DNA of 64,000 nt from Oligoflexia bacterium (GTDB lineage: Bacteria; Bdellovibrionota_C; UBA2361; JBGSMV01), in the NCBI GenBank assembly GCA_019694515.1, contig JAIBBU010000008.1, forward strand, positions 1-64,000. The letters run 5' to 3'. The notes beneath the pieces are model-generated. The model searched no databases. It was not told the origin of the DNA and saw nothing but the letters and a program-made list of their open reading frames with translations. Position numbers and translations under genes: made by a program. Below are positions 46,433-55,560 of the stretch, piece by piece. Position 1 is the stretch's first letter. Each line of letters opens with the position of its first letter.

Positions 46433-46834
46433 TTATAGATCGCCTAAGGAGCCGGTTTCGCAGCCGTTGCTCTTCAGATCCCGGATGCCGGCTTTTGCAG
46501 CTCGCATCAGAGGTTTAATGGCAGACGGAGCGAGCACGGTGCTCTGAGTGTATTTAAAAACCTCCGCATTTAAGCACAGTACCTGCGCAGCTCGACGTGG
46601 CTTGGAGCAGCACTTGTTCGCGGCGGCATTAATTGCGTCCTGGACTGTAAATGCCTGGGCTCGATCTGCGCTGCAGGCCAGATCTGTTCGGCAGTCCACA
46701 ATCGCGATCTGTTCGCAGGCCAGAAGATTATCGGCATTTACGCCCTGACAGGCGCCGCCTGTCGCCCACGCTCCCACTGGGATTAGTAGGGCGATGGTAC
46801 AACCAAGTAACTCGAGAGTTTTCCACTGTTTCAT
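46433..46834 (-). CDS. Small secreted Cys-rich protein, unknown
   Basis: About 133 residues. A Sec signal peptide (LLGCTIALLIPVGAWA) precedes a mature domain with roughly nine cysteines (ACQGVNADNLLACEQ, DCRTDLACSADRA, KCCSKPRRA, CLNAE, NGCETG). ATG 46834 has TAGGAG upstream; longer starts are not supported. The even spacing of Cys and helical content suggest a disulfide-stabilised helical fold. No family is recognised. Confidence 0.7.
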   Translation of the reverse strand: MKQWKTLELLGCTIALLIPVGAWATGGACQGVNADNLLACEQIAIVDCRTDLACSADRAQAFTVQDAINAAANKCCSKPRRAAQVLCLNAEVFKYTQSTVLAPSAIKPLMRAAKAGIRDLKSNGCETGSLGDL

Positions 46835-46957
46835 AATTCTCCTATGCTTTTGGGTGGTAATCGCGCTTCTAAGAAGCGCGCAGTGGACCACAGTTAACAT
46901 GCATGGAGCGAGAGCAACATGCGCGGGGGCTTCTCCGCGGTGTGCGACTGATCGCGA

Positions 46958-48172
46958 TCATGTCGGGTGAGGGGAGGTCAACTCCGAGAGGCGGCTTAGA
47001 TCGTGCTGCAGAACCGCGCGCCACTTCTTCGCCAATGCCAGGACCACTGCCTTTCGGTTCCTAGTTCGAGAGTCCTCGGTGCGCATAGCGGCATTATAGC
47101 GGGTCGGGTCGAAGATACTTATAACCAGTTTTAGGCTCTGCTCGGGATCAAGGGTCTCGGGGGTTTGTGAATAAAGATTCCTGGCCGCCGCTGTAATCCC
47201 GGTGATACCTGGAGCGAAGGGTACGTTCTCAAGATATTGGCGAATTACCTCGTCCTTTGTGCTCCGCGCCTCTAGCATCCAGCTAATTACGATCTGATTC
47301 CATTTGCGCAAGAAGGTCTTCTGCTCCCCTACATAACAAACTTTGGCCAGCTGCATCGTAATGGTGCTTCCTCCTCGACCGATCTCTCCGTGTTCCAGCG
47401 CCTCCCGGATGGCCTGCCGCAGGCGGTGATAGTCTACTCCTGAGTGCCGCAGAAAGCGCGGGTCCTCCGCTGCCAGCAGATAGAGCAGAAATGGATGGTT
47501 GACCTTTAACGCACTATTCGGAGCTGAGCAGATACTGCGGGTGAGAAGTGATAGGCAGTACAGGGCAGATAAAATTAGAAGCGTTCCTGCACCCGCAACC
47601 ACAATTATCTCCAGCCGTTCTAAGGCTCGGGGAGCGCTGGTGCCCTGTGCCATTAGAAGGCGGCAAGCAATTGAGCCATAGACCAATAAAGCTAGGGGGT
47701 GTTCCCCTAATGTGAGGTTGAAGAAAGGTGCCGGTCGGTGCAGGGCCAGAGCGGCAGATAGCCCCCACAGCAAGAGTGCCGCACCGGCTAGGATCTTTCC
47801 TGTCGCGGTTCGTGTAGGTGATCCAAGGCGCCCCGAGCAGCTGAGCCAGCCGCAGATAATTATAATCAGAAGCCCGGCCAGATTTTCGGCGCTTAAGGTC
47901 GGAACAATCTCGCCGTGTAGTTCCCAGTAATCTAATGCGCTTAGATCCGCCTTTAGAGAAAACGTTATTAGAAGGAGGTAGGCAATAAAGAAGGGCAAGG
48001 AGATACGTTGGGCGGCTGAGCGGCCAAATAGCCTCAACACCAGCACTAACAGAATGGCGAAGACGACCGGAATTAGCAGCAGATGGGATTCGGCTCGAAA
48101 GATGATCTGTTCCCCCAGCGCAGCACAAAGTAGCAGATCGACTAGATAAGTTAGAAACATTTCGGAGCACAT
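46958..48172 (-). CDS. GT51 peptidoglycan glycosyltransferase with seven-TM N-terminus
   Basis: About 404 residues. The C-terminal ~170 residues are a GT51 transglycosylase: AAEDPRFLRHSGVD with the catalytic Glu, GRGGSTITMQLAK, RKWNQIVISWMLE and YLENVPFAPGITGI. Instead of the single anchor of MtgA, the first ~220 residues hold about seven TM helices. There is no transpeptidase domain. ATG 48172, ATG 48160 and TTG 48196 are all possible starts; none has a clear ribosome site. It probably polymerises lipid II; the membrane part may be a separate ancestral protein. Confidence 0.85.
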   Translation of the reverse strand: MCSEMFLTYLVDLLLCAALGEQIIFRAESHLLLIPVVFAILLVLVLRLFGRSAAQRISLPFFIAYLLLITFSLKADLSALDYWELHGEIVPTLSAENLAGLLIIIICGWLSCSGRLGSPTRTATGKILAGAALLLWGLSAALALHRPAPFFNLTLGEHPLALLVYGSIACRLLMAQGTSAPRALERLEIIVVAGAGTLLILSALYCLSLLTRSICSAPNSALKVNHPFLLYLLAAEDPRFLRHSGVDYHRLRQAIREALEHGEIGRGGSTITMQLAKVCYVGEQKTFLRKWNQIVISWMLEARSTKDEVIRQYLENVPFAPGITGITAAARNLYSQTPETLDPEQSLKLVISIFDPTRYNAAMRTEDSRTRNRKAVVLALAKKWRAVLQHDLSRLSELTSPHPT

Positions 48173-48443
48173 GACGGTAGAGCTTGTATCGCACAAGCGC
48201 TGGATTTCAACTATGAGTTTCGAGGGGGGCCTGGAATGGGGGCAATTTGATTGATTTGGGGCTTTCTACTACAATTGTTTCAGGAGCACGGAACCAAAGG
48301 ATACGGCTAAACAGGCATTTATCTCGGCTCGAGTTAAGTTCCTTTCTGGGTGTCTGTTTATCGGTACCTACCTTTCCGGCTCCAAATTTATCCTTTTGAA
48401 CGATTGAAGGCCTCTTCGCGGGCCGACTTATGGGAGCTGTCCG

Positions 48444-49193
48444 ATGGCGAGCTTTAACGAAAATAGTGATATCTCCGCGCCCAGCGGCGATTTAGGTGAG
48501 ATTGAGAAGGCCTTGGGTTACGTTTTTAAAGACAAGCAGTGGCTTGAGCGCGCTCTAACACACCGCTCGGTCCATGGGCTTGGACCGAAGAATGACTATG
48601 AGAGGTTGGAGTTCTTAGGGGATGCGGTGCTTGATCTTTCGATCGCGCAGCTCCTTTTGGATCGACACCCGGAGGCGCGTGAAGGAGAACTCTCGAAGAT
48701 GCGAGCGGCGCTGGTAAACACCGGAACATTGGCTGAGGCTGCGAAGCGTTTGGAGCTTGGCCGGTTCATCCGTCTTAGCCGCAGCGAAAGCGCCAATGGA
48801 GGTTCGGAGCGTGCTTCCATCCTGGCCGATGTTTTCGAAGCTTTGATGGGTGCCATTTACAAGGACTCAACCTTCGACGCGGCGCATGCTTGCATTGAGA
48901 CGCTTTTCGGCGAAATGGTGGTCACCGTCACCCCGCGAGATCCGAAGACTGAGCTTCAGGAAGTTCTGCATGCGGTCGGTGCCACTGCCCCTGTGTATCT
49001 ACTGGAGGCGGTCGAAGGACCAGAGCATGCTCCGACATTCGTAACCGTTGTCCAAGTTAACGGACAAGAGATGGGCCGGGGGCGGGGCGCCACCAAGAAA
49101 GCCTCTCAGCAGGAGGCTGCCGCGGAGGCCTTACGCGAACTCGCCAAGTCTTCAAAAACTAATAGTGGTACCGCAGGAGGCGCCGATGTCTAA
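48444..49193 (+). CDS. rnc: Ribonuclease III
   Basis: A 249-residue enzyme. The catalytic domain has LTHRSVHG, the signature NDYERLEFLGDAVLDLSIAQ and ADVFEALMGAIYKD. A C-terminal double-stranded RNA-binding domain covers ~165-240 (PKTELQEVLHAVG, GRGRGATKKASQQEAAAEAL). It cleaves double-stranded RNA in rRNA and mRNA processing. Its last 8 bp overlap the der start. Confidence 0.97.
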   Translation: MASFNENSDISAPSGDLGEIEKALGYVFKDKQWLERALTHRSVHGLGPKNDYERLEFLGDAVLDLSIAQLLLDRHPEAREGELSKMRAALVNTGTLAEAAKRLELGRFIRLSRSESANGGSERASILADVFEALMGAIYKDSTFDAAHACIETLFGEMVVTVTPRDPKTELQEVLHAVGATAPVYLLEAVEGPEHAPTFVTVVQVNGQEMGRGRGATKKASQQEAAAEALRELAKSSKTNSGTAGGADV

Positions 49194-50559
49194 AAAGATT
49201 CCGGTGATTGCGATCGTCGGGCGCACAAATGTCGGGAAGTCGACCCTCTTCAATACGCTTTTAGGGCGGCGCAGCTCGATCGTCGAGGACCAGCCCGGCG
49301 TTACGCGCGATCGAAACTATGCCTTGGTTAAACGGTTCAATTTCCCATTTACGATCGTCGATACCGGTGGATTGGTGGGAGAGGAAGAGAATCCGTTAAG
49401 AGATGCGGTGCGTGCGCAGGCTGAAACGGCGATTAAAGAGGCTGATTTGATCCTGGCTGTATTAGACGGATTGCACGGGGAGCATCCTTTGGATGCCGAT
49501 GTGTTTCGCATGTTGCATCAGGCGCAGGCTCCCGTAATTTGGGTGGTGAACAAGTGCGAAAGCCCGAAGATTGAACTCGCTGCGGCCGAGTTTTATGCCC
49601 TGGGCATCGAGGAGCTGACTTTTATCAGCGCCGCCCACAAGAGCGGAATCAAGCAGCTGGTGTCCAAGATCGAGGAGAAGCTAAGCCTGAAGGCGGACGC
49701 AACTCTGGTTGAAGAGCGGCCTGAGTCTGTAATCAAGGTCGCAATTCTGGGCAAGCCCAACTCCGGAAAATCGACTTTGATTAATAAATTGATCGGCGAG
49801 GAGCGGCTAGTTACCTCGAATCTGGCAGGAACGACCCGCGATAGCATCAAGATTCCGCTAAAGCGGGACGGGGTCGATTTCGTGTTATTGGACACGGCAG
49901 GCTTACGAAAGAAGGCCAAGGTCGATGATGGCACGGTAGAGCGCTTCTCTAACTTAAGAGCGTTGCGCGCTCTGGCCGAATGCGATGTGGCAGTTCTGCT
50001 GCTCGACGCTACGCAGGGCATGCCGACCGAGCAGGATCAGCGGGTCGCTGGTCTAATTCATGAGCGCGGACGGGGGCTAATCATTGCGGTGAATAAGTGG
50101 GACGCCGTTGAAAAAGACCATAAGACGGTCAAGGAGTACGAACGCACGGTGCGTGCGAACCTCAAATTCGGAACCTATGCGCCGATCCTTTTTATCTCTG
50201 CGCTTAGCGGCAGACGCTGCCCTTCGGTGTTGGAGGTCGCCAAGCAGGTTTATGACGCCGGGCGAGAGCGGGTGCAGACCTCTGATCTCAATAAAGTGCT
50301 CGAACGGGCCTTCAAGAAGAAACCGCCTCCGAACTACCGCGGAGAGCCGATTAAGATCTTCTTCGCCACGCAGGTCGGAATCGCTCCGCCGGAATTCGTG
50401 GTGTTCGTCAGCCATCCGGCCAAGCTGAACTTTTCCTATAAGCGCTATCTAAAGAATATCCTGCGTGATATTTTCCCTTTCCCCGGCTATGACATTAAGA
50501 TTCATTATCGCAAGCGCACCGAGAAGGCCGATCGGGCCCAGCGTGAAGCTGCGGTTTGA
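49186..50559 (+). CDS. der: Ribosome-associated GTPase Der (EngA)
   Basis: A 457-residue protein with tandem GTPase domains: G1 motifs GRTNVGKST (N-terminal) and GKPNSGKST (central), G3 DTGGLVG and DTAGLRKKAKV, G4 NKCE and NKWD, and a C-terminal KH-like domain ending RKRTEKADRAQ. It acts in 50S subunit assembly. ATG 49186 is fixed by AGGAGG six bases upstream, inside the end of rnc; much longer in-frame starts are not used. Confidence 0.97.
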   Translation: MSKKIPVIAIVGRTNVGKSTLFNTLLGRRSSIVEDQPGVTRDRNYALVKRFNFPFTIVDTGGLVGEEENPLRDAVRAQAETAIKEADLILAVLDGLHGEHPLDADVFRMLHQAQAPVIWVVNKCESPKIELAAAEFYALGIEELTFISAAHKSGIKQLVSKIEEKLSLKADATLVEERPESVIKVAILGKPNSGKSTLINKLIGEERLVTSNLAGTTRDSIKIPLKRDGVDFVLLDTAGLRKKAKVDDGTVERFSNLRALRALAECDVAVLLLDATQGMPTEQDQRVAGLIHERGRGLIIAVNKWDAVEKDHKTVKEYERTVRANLKFGTYAPILFISALSGRRCPSVLEVAKQVYDAGRERVQTSDLNKVLERAFKKKPPPNYRGEPIKIFFATQVGIAPPEFVVFVSHPAKLNFSYKRYLKNILRDIFPFPGYDIKIHYRKRTEKADRAQREAAV

Positions 50560-50590
50560 TTGGATCTAACTTTTAGAGCATACTTCCGGC

Positions 50591-52132
50591 ATGCAAGCGC
50601 AGATCCTGATCCTGGATTTTGGCTCCCAGTTTACGCAGCTGATTGCGCGCCGCATCCGGGAGCTTGGGGTATTCACCGAAATTAGACCCTGTACTGATCC
50701 GCCGCCGAAGCACGCGACCTTCAAAGCTCTGATATTGTCAGGTGGACCCGCCAGCGTTACCGATGCAGACGCGCCCAAATTCGACCCCGCCTGGCTGGCA
50801 TTGGGAGTTCCGGTGCTGGGGATCTGTTACGGCATGCAGCTGATTGCCCACCTTAGCGGCGGTATCTTGGAGAAGGGCAGTAGCCGCGAATACGGGTTTT
50901 CGACAATCGAGGTGGCCGACAACAGCTCATTGCTTTCGGGCTTTGAGCTTAATGAACACACCACGGTGTGGATGAGTCACGGTGACCATGTGGGCAAGCC
51001 GCCGCCTGGCTACAAACTGCTCGCGCGCACCCTGGCGGGCGTCCCCGCAGCAATTGGCAATCCTGACAAGAAGACCTACTGCCTGCAGTTTCATCCCGAA
51101 GTGGTGCATTCGCCCCGCGGCACGGAGATGCTCTCTAACTTCATCTTTAATATCTGTAGCCTCTCCAGGGATTGGAGTTCGGCCGGATTTATTGAGCAGA
51201 CGATTGCAACGATCAGGCGGCAGCTGCCTGAGGGCAGTCGTGCGATTTGCGCCCTGAGCGGCGGGGTGGACTCGACCGTGGCCGCGGCCTTGGTGCACCG
51301 GGCGATTGGGGAGCGGCTGCACTGCGTCTTTGTCGATAATGGTGTGCTACGAAAGGAAGAAGCTCCCGCGGTCATGGCTCGCTTAGGTCGCGGAGGGTTA
51401 AATCTTAATATCAAGGCGGTGGATGCCTCCGATACATTTTTGGCGGCGCTCAAAGGGGTCAGCAATCCTGAAGAGAAAAGGAAGATCATTGGCCGGACCT
51501 TTATCGAGATCTTTGATCATGAAAGTAAATCTATTCCGGGTGTAACCCATCTGGTGCAGGGAACCTTATATCCCGATGTGATCGAGTCGGTCTCGGTACG
51601 CGGGCCATCGGCTACCATTAAATCGCATCACAATGTGGGCGGATTGCCGGAGAAGATGAAGCTCAAACTGATTGAACCGTTACGCGAGCTTTTTAAAGAT
51701 GAGGTGCGAAAAATCGGCGCGGAGCTCGGCGTCAGCGAAGATATTCTGAAGCGACAGCCATTTCCCGGTCCGGGATTGGCGGTGCGAATTATCGGCGATA
51801 TTACACCCGCCAAGCTAGACCTGCTGCGCGAGGCCGACCACATCTTGGTAGAGGAGATCAAAGCTCAGGGACTTTATCACACGCTGTGGCAAAGCTTCGC
51901 AGTGTTATTGCCGGTGCAGAGTGTAGGGGTGATGGGGGATGGTCGAACCTATGAGCAAACCGTGGCCATTCGAGCGGTAGTGTCGGAGGACGGTATGACG
52001 GCCGATTGGGCCTATCTTCCGCATGATTTGCTTCGACGAGTCAGCAGCCGCATCGTCAATGAGGTGCGCGGCATTAATCGGGTGGTATTGGACATTTCGA
52101 GCAAGCCTCCAGCCACGATCGAATGGGAGTAG
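50591..52132 (+). CDS. guaA: GMP synthase (glutamine-hydrolysing)
   Basis: A 513-residue enzyme. The glutamine amidotransferase domain (~1-190) has ILDFGSQFTQLIARRIRE, GICYGMQLIAH with the catalytic Cys, and QFHPEVVHS. The ATP pyrophosphatase domain has ALSGGVDSTVAAALV, and the C-terminal dimerisation domain ends SSKPPATIEWE. It converts XMP to GMP. It appears to be followed by a 70-residue gene 6 bp downstream. Confidence 0.97.
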   Translation: MQAQILILDFGSQFTQLIARRIRELGVFTEIRPCTDPPPKHATFKALILSGGPASVTDADAPKFDPAWLALGVPVLGICYGMQLIAHLSGGILEKGSSREYGFSTIEVADNSSLLSGFELNEHTTVWMSHGDHVGKPPPGYKLLARTLAGVPAAIGNPDKKTYCLQFHPEVVHSPRGTEMLSNFIFNICSLSRDWSSAGFIEQTIATIRRQLPEGSRAICALSGGVDSTVAAALVHRAIGERLHCVFVDNGVLRKEEAPAVMARLGRGGLNLNIKAVDASDTFLAALKGVSNPEEKRKIIGRTFIEIFDHESKSIPGVTHLVQGTLYPDVIESVSVRGPSATIKSHHNVGGLPEKMKLKLIEPLRELFKDEVRKIGAELGVSEDILKRQPFPGPGLAVRIIGDITPAKLDLLREADHILVEEIKAQGLYHTLWQSFAVLLPVQSVGVMGDGRTYEQTVAIRAVVSEDGMTADWAYLPHDLLRRVSSRIVNEVRGINRVVLDISSKPPATIEWE

Positions 52133-52138
52133 TTTCCC

Positions 52139-52351
52139 GTGACTGAGCGTCTGACCCGCTTTCGCTTCCAACACCGAGGTCGACGTTACAGCGCCGTGCT
52201 TGTCGAGCGACCCTTTAGGGAGGGGGGCGAGATGCGCTTTCTTGTTGATGGCCGGGAAGTCAATGTGGCAGATCTAGGACTCGGCAAGCGTGCCTTAGTC
52301 GCGAAGGCCAAACACTTGATCGATTCACTCCAGAATGCGTCACCGCGTTAA
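52139..52351 (+). CDS. Small basic protein, unknown
   Basis: A 70-residue product from a GTG start 6 bp after guaA. The sequence is Arg-rich and beta-then-helix in pattern (RFRFQHRGRRYSAVLVER, MRFLVDGREVNVADL, ALVAKAKHLIDSLQ). I do not recognise it. The close spacing suggests co-transcription with guaA. Confidence 0.55.
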   Translation: MTERLTRFRFQHRGRRYSAVLVERPFREGGEMRFLVDGREVNVADLGLGKRALVAKAKHLIDSLQNASPR

Positions 52352-52399
52352 AACTTTTCAATTGGCTTTAGGTAGAATAGACTTCAATTTTTCCTCCCG

Positions 52400-52825
52400 A
52401 TGCTTAGCAATTCGGCAAAGTACGGAATACGAGCTCTTCTTTGGCTATCAAGTCAGCCGTGCGGACAGTTTGTGTCACTGGAACGAATTGCCGCTGAGGC
52501 TGGGGTACCTCATCCATATCTTGCAAAGGTGATTAAGGCTCTGGCGCGGAAAAAGATCTTAGTGACAAAAAAGGGCCTGAATGGCGGCGCCTGTATTCGA
52601 CCTCGCCGCAAATCGCTGCACTTTCTTGACGTATGCATAGCCATGAATGATCCGATAGTTCGCGATGTTTGCGTGCTTTCAAGGAAACGCTGCGGGGGAA
52701 AGAGCTGCTGCAGCTTTCATCAGAGCTGGAAGATGGCCCGCCAAAATATGATTGAGTTTTTAAAAGCGCAGGAGCTCAAATGTCAGAATCCGGCGCGGCA
52801 GCGAATTGTTCCTGACTTCGCTTAA
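52400..52825 (+). CDS. Rrf2-family transcriptional regulator with Fe-S-type cysteines
   Basis: A 141-residue protein. The winged helix (~1-70) has SNSAKYGIRALLWLSSQP, IAAEAGVPHPYLAKVIKALARK and LVTKKGLNGG. The C-terminal part has C91, C98, C103 and C104; C91/C98/C104 give CX6CX5C, close to the cluster ligands of IscR and NsrR (CX5CX5C). An NO- or redox-sensing role is inferred from this and from the nos genes that start 55 bp downstream. Confidence 0.9.
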   Translation: MLSNSAKYGIRALLWLSSQPCGQFVSLERIAAEAGVPHPYLAKVIKALARKKILVTKKGLNGGACIRPRRKSLHFLDVCIAMNDPIVRDVCVLSRKRCGGKSCCSFHQSWKMARQNMIEFLKAQELKCQNPARQRIVPDFA

Positions 52826-52880
52826 ACCAGTCCGCGCTCGCGGCTGTCCCTGGCCTGCCGGTGTTCCTTGCAGAAGCGCC

Positions 52881-53312
52881 TTAATGCGAATCGTTTTGAC
52901 GCAGGAATTCGAGGAGTGAACGGGCTTCCGGCTCCGTAAGGTTCAACGATGCCATCTGAGTGAGATATTCTCCGAGCAGCTCTTGTGCCGCTGGGTCTTT
53001 TTGGGTCATCTCCTGCGGATTCATGATCATATTCATCACCCATTCCGGGGTACGGCGCTTGGTGACTCCGGCCAATGGGGGACCGACATAGCGCTCGTCA
53101 AGTTTGTGACAAGCTGAGCACTTAGTCTGAAACAGAGCTTGTCCCTTGGCTGCCAGTGCAGAATCAATAGGTTGCAGCTCCACTTTCTTGATTGGGCCTA
53201 CGCCGATCTCGCTCGTTTCACCAACCGCCGTTCGATCATGCGAAACCGTGAAGACCAACGAAAAGATGAGGTAAAACTTCAAACTCCCGACCACGCGTGA
53301 AACTGTTCTCAT
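52881..53312 (-). CDS. Exported monohaem cytochrome c
   Basis: A 143-residue protein with an N-terminal signal/anchor (LKFYLIFSLVFTV), a CSACH haem site (C65, C68, H69) and a distal Met in a MNMIMNPQEM segment, ending in a helix typical of class I cytochromes. It is divergent from nosZ across 166 bp and is a likely periplasmic electron donor to N2O reductase, as c-type cytochromes are in clade II nos clusters. Inference from context. Confidence 0.88.
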   Translation of the reverse strand: MRTVSRVVGSLKFYLIFSLVFTVSHDRTAVGETSEIGVGPIKKVELQPIDSALAAKGQALFQTKCSACHKLDERYVGPPLAGVTKRRTPEWVMNMIMNPQEMTQKDPAAQELLGEYLTQMASLNLTEPEARSLLEFLRQNDSH

Positions 53313-53379
53313 GTGCGATTGCTCCTTGCTTATTAGCGCCGTTATTTCTTACATTATGGACATCGATATCTTTTGTATA

Positions 53380-53422
53380 TTGCTATAGCGGCGCGGGAAC
53401 TTCAAGCCGCGCTATATGGCAA
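53380..53422. promoter_or_regulatory. Imperfect dyad in the cytochrome c / nosZ divergent region
   Basis: TTGC-TATA-GCGGC on the left mirrors GCCGC-(GC)-TATA-(TG)-GCAA on the right, with a 13-base centre and small bulges. It lies about 57-100 bp upstream of nosZ, where an operator for the neighbouring Rrf2 protein or an FNR-type factor would be expected. No canonical FNR or NsrR box is visible. Confidence 0.4.
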
Positions 53423-53478
53423 AGACCGATTAAAAGCAGATCTCAGCGTTAAGCAGTTTTTAAAAGTAAGGAGTTGGT

Positions 53479-55452
53479 ATGCTACCTATAAAAGTTAAGC
53501 GTGTGCTTGCAAAATCACTCATCGCGTTGGCGATAGCGGCAGTTTTGCCCCATTTTGCCTTAGCGGACTCGCTCAATAATTTGGCCGCTGATGCCGCCAA
53601 AAAAGTTTATGTAGAGCCAGGGAAGTTTGACGATTTTTACGCCTTTCTCTCGGGCGGATTCAGCGGGCAGGTGTCGGCCTATGGTCTTCCCTCCGGCCGG
53701 TTACTCAAAGTGATCCCGGTTTTTGCTGTGAATCCAGAGAATGGATACGGCTTCTCCGAGGAAACCAAGCAGATGTTGGAAACCTCGCATGGCTTCGTCC
53801 CATGGGACGATTCGCATCATCCCTGGCTTTCGCAGACCAAGGGTGAGGATGATGGCCGGTGGCTTTTTATAAATGCCAACAATACGCCGCGTATCGCTAG
53901 AATTGATTTGGCGAGCTTTAGAACTGCCGAGATTTTGGAGATTCCGAATTCCGGTGGAAACCATGGATCGCCTTTCGGCACAATGAATAGCGAGTATCTC
54001 GTGGCCTCGACTCGTTTTGCCGTTCCCATTCCGCAGAAAGATGTTCCGATTGATTCCAAAAATTTCGCCGGCACCATCAGTTTCATAAAGGTTGACCCCA
54101 CGAGCGGACAGATGTCGGTGGCCTTCCAGTTAATGGTTCCGGGCATCGATTATGATCTCGCACATTGCGGGAAAGGACCCTCGCACGGCTGGTGCTTCTT
54201 CACTAGCTATAATAGCGAAAAAGCGACGAACCTATTAGAAGTCAACGCCTCCAAGAATGACAAAGATTTTCTTGCTGCTGTTAATTGGCAGGAAGCCGAG
54301 CGTTGTGTAGCCGGCGGCAAAGCTAAGGAGGTACCCGCGAACTACGTTCATAACGTTTACGATGAAACGACACATTCGGCGACATCAACTAAGGCCAAGA
54401 CGGTCAAGACGCTTAACGTTGGCGACTGTCCGGGGATGATTTACTACGTGCCGATCGCAAAATCGCCTCACGGTTCGGACGTCGATTCGACCGGAGAGTA
54501 CATCGTAGGCGGGGGGAAATTGGCGGCACAAATTACAGCCTATTCTTTTAAGAAAATGCAGCAGGCGATCGCTGATAAGAAATTTGCCGGCGATTTTGAA
54601 GGGGTTCCGGTCCTAGACTACGCCTCGGTGATGGCGGGCGAGGTGAAGAAGCCCTGTCTTGGTCCTCTGCATACCGAATTTGACGGGCAAGGTTACGCTT
54701 ATACCTCATGCTTCGTAAGCTCCGAGGTCGTCAAATGGAAGCTCGGCACATGGGAGGTCGCGGATCGCATGTCGACCTTCTATTCGCTGGGCCATTTGAT
54801 GGTACCCGGTGGTAATACGATGAAGCCTTGGGGCAAGTATGTGCTGGCCATGAACAAGATTACCAAGGGTCGATATCTGCCTACCGGTCCAGAGCTCAAT
54901 CAATCGGCGCAGCTAATCGATATCAGCGGGCCGAAAATGGAGATGTTGCTTGATTTTCCAACAGTAGGTGAACCGCACTACGCCCAAGGGATCGCGGCGG
55001 ACTTAGTAGCCAAGCGGGTGCGGAAAATATATCCACTTGAGGAGAATAAGCATAAGTATGCCACCATTACCGAAGAGGCTAGCAAGGTCGTTAGAGAGGG
55101 GAAGGATGTGCATATATACATGACCAGCATTCGCTCTCATTTCAGTCCCGACAACATCCAGGGCATCATGGTGGGTGACAACGTCTATTTCCACGTTACG
55201 AATCTTGAACAGGATTGGGACATTCCGCACGGCTTCACAGTGTTGGGCGGCAATACCGCAGAGCTGCTGTTAATGCCGGGTGAAACCCAGACCTATAAGT
55301 GGAATCCTACGGAACCGGGAGTGTATCCCTTCTATTGCACCGACTTCTGTTCGGCACTGCATCAGGAGATGCAAGGGTATCTCGAGGTTTCGGCTGCTGG
55401 TGCGAAAACGCCGCTCAAGTGGGGCACTGGTAAGAACTTGAACGCCCAATAG
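53479..55452 (+). CDS. nosZ: Nitrous oxide reductase NosZ, Sec-type (clade II)
   Basis: A 657-residue periplasmic copper enzyme that reduces N2O to N2. A Sec signal peptide ends FALAD with no twin arginine. The CuZ propeller region includes WDDSHHPWLSQT and GGNHGSPFGTM. The C-terminal cupredoxin domain carries the CuA site C620-TDF-C624-SAL-H628-QE-M631. Sec export, the DDSHHP form of the His motif and the nosZ-membrane gene-nosL-D-F-Y order are those of clade II (atypical) NosZ. No extra C-terminal haem domain is fused. AAGGAG precedes the ATG. Confidence 0.96.
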   Translation: MLPIKVKRVLAKSLIALAIAAVLPHFALADSLNNLAADAAKKVYVEPGKFDDFYAFLSGGFSGQVSAYGLPSGRLLKVIPVFAVNPENGYGFSEETKQMLETSHGFVPWDDSHHPWLSQTKGEDDGRWLFINANNTPRIARIDLASFRTAEILEIPNSGGNHGSPFGTMNSEYLVASTRFAVPIPQKDVPIDSKNFAGTISFIKVDPTSGQMSVAFQLMVPGIDYDLAHCGKGPSHGWCFFTSYNSEKATNLLEVNASKNDKDFLAAVNWQEAERCVAGGKAKEVPANYVHNVYDETTHSATSTKAKTVKTLNVGDCPGMIYYVPIAKSPHGSDVDSTGEYIVGGGKLAAQITAYSFKKMQQAIADKKFAGDFEGVPVLDYASVMAGEVKKPCLGPLHTEFDGQGYAYTSCFVSSEVVKWKLGTWEVADRMSTFYSLGHLMVPGGNTMKPWGKYVLAMNKITKGRYLPTGPELNQSAQLIDISGPKMEMLLDFPTVGEPHYAQGIAADLVAKRVRKIYPLEENKHKYATITEEASKVVREGKDVHIYMTSIRSHFSPDNIQGIMVGDNVYFHVTNLEQDWDIPHGFTVLGGNTAELLLMPGETQTYKWNPTEPGVYPFYCTDFCSALHQEMQGYLEVSAAGAKTPLKWGTGKNLNAQ

Positions 55453-55465
55453 ATCGCAGTTAGGG

Positions 55466-55492
55466 GGCGCGCGTTCAATCTGAACGCGCGCC
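55466..55492 (+). terminator. Perfect 12-bp hairpin after nosZ
   Basis: GGCGCGCGTTCA pairs exactly with TGAACGCGCGCC across a 3-base loop, 13 bp after the nosZ stop. There is no following T run, so it is better read as an mRNA 3' stabiliser or partial terminator that could set more nosZ than accessory mRNA. Confidence 0.6.
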
Positions 55493-55560
55493 AGCCTAAT
55501 ATTAGAGCGCTTCTTTACAATGGTTAGCTCGAAGCCAACTCTTCGAGGAAGGAGTTTTAG

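Noticed and set aside
49048-49185. N-terminal extension of Der
   Set aside because: It lies entirely inside rnc in another frame; AGGAGG before ATG 49186 marks the true start.
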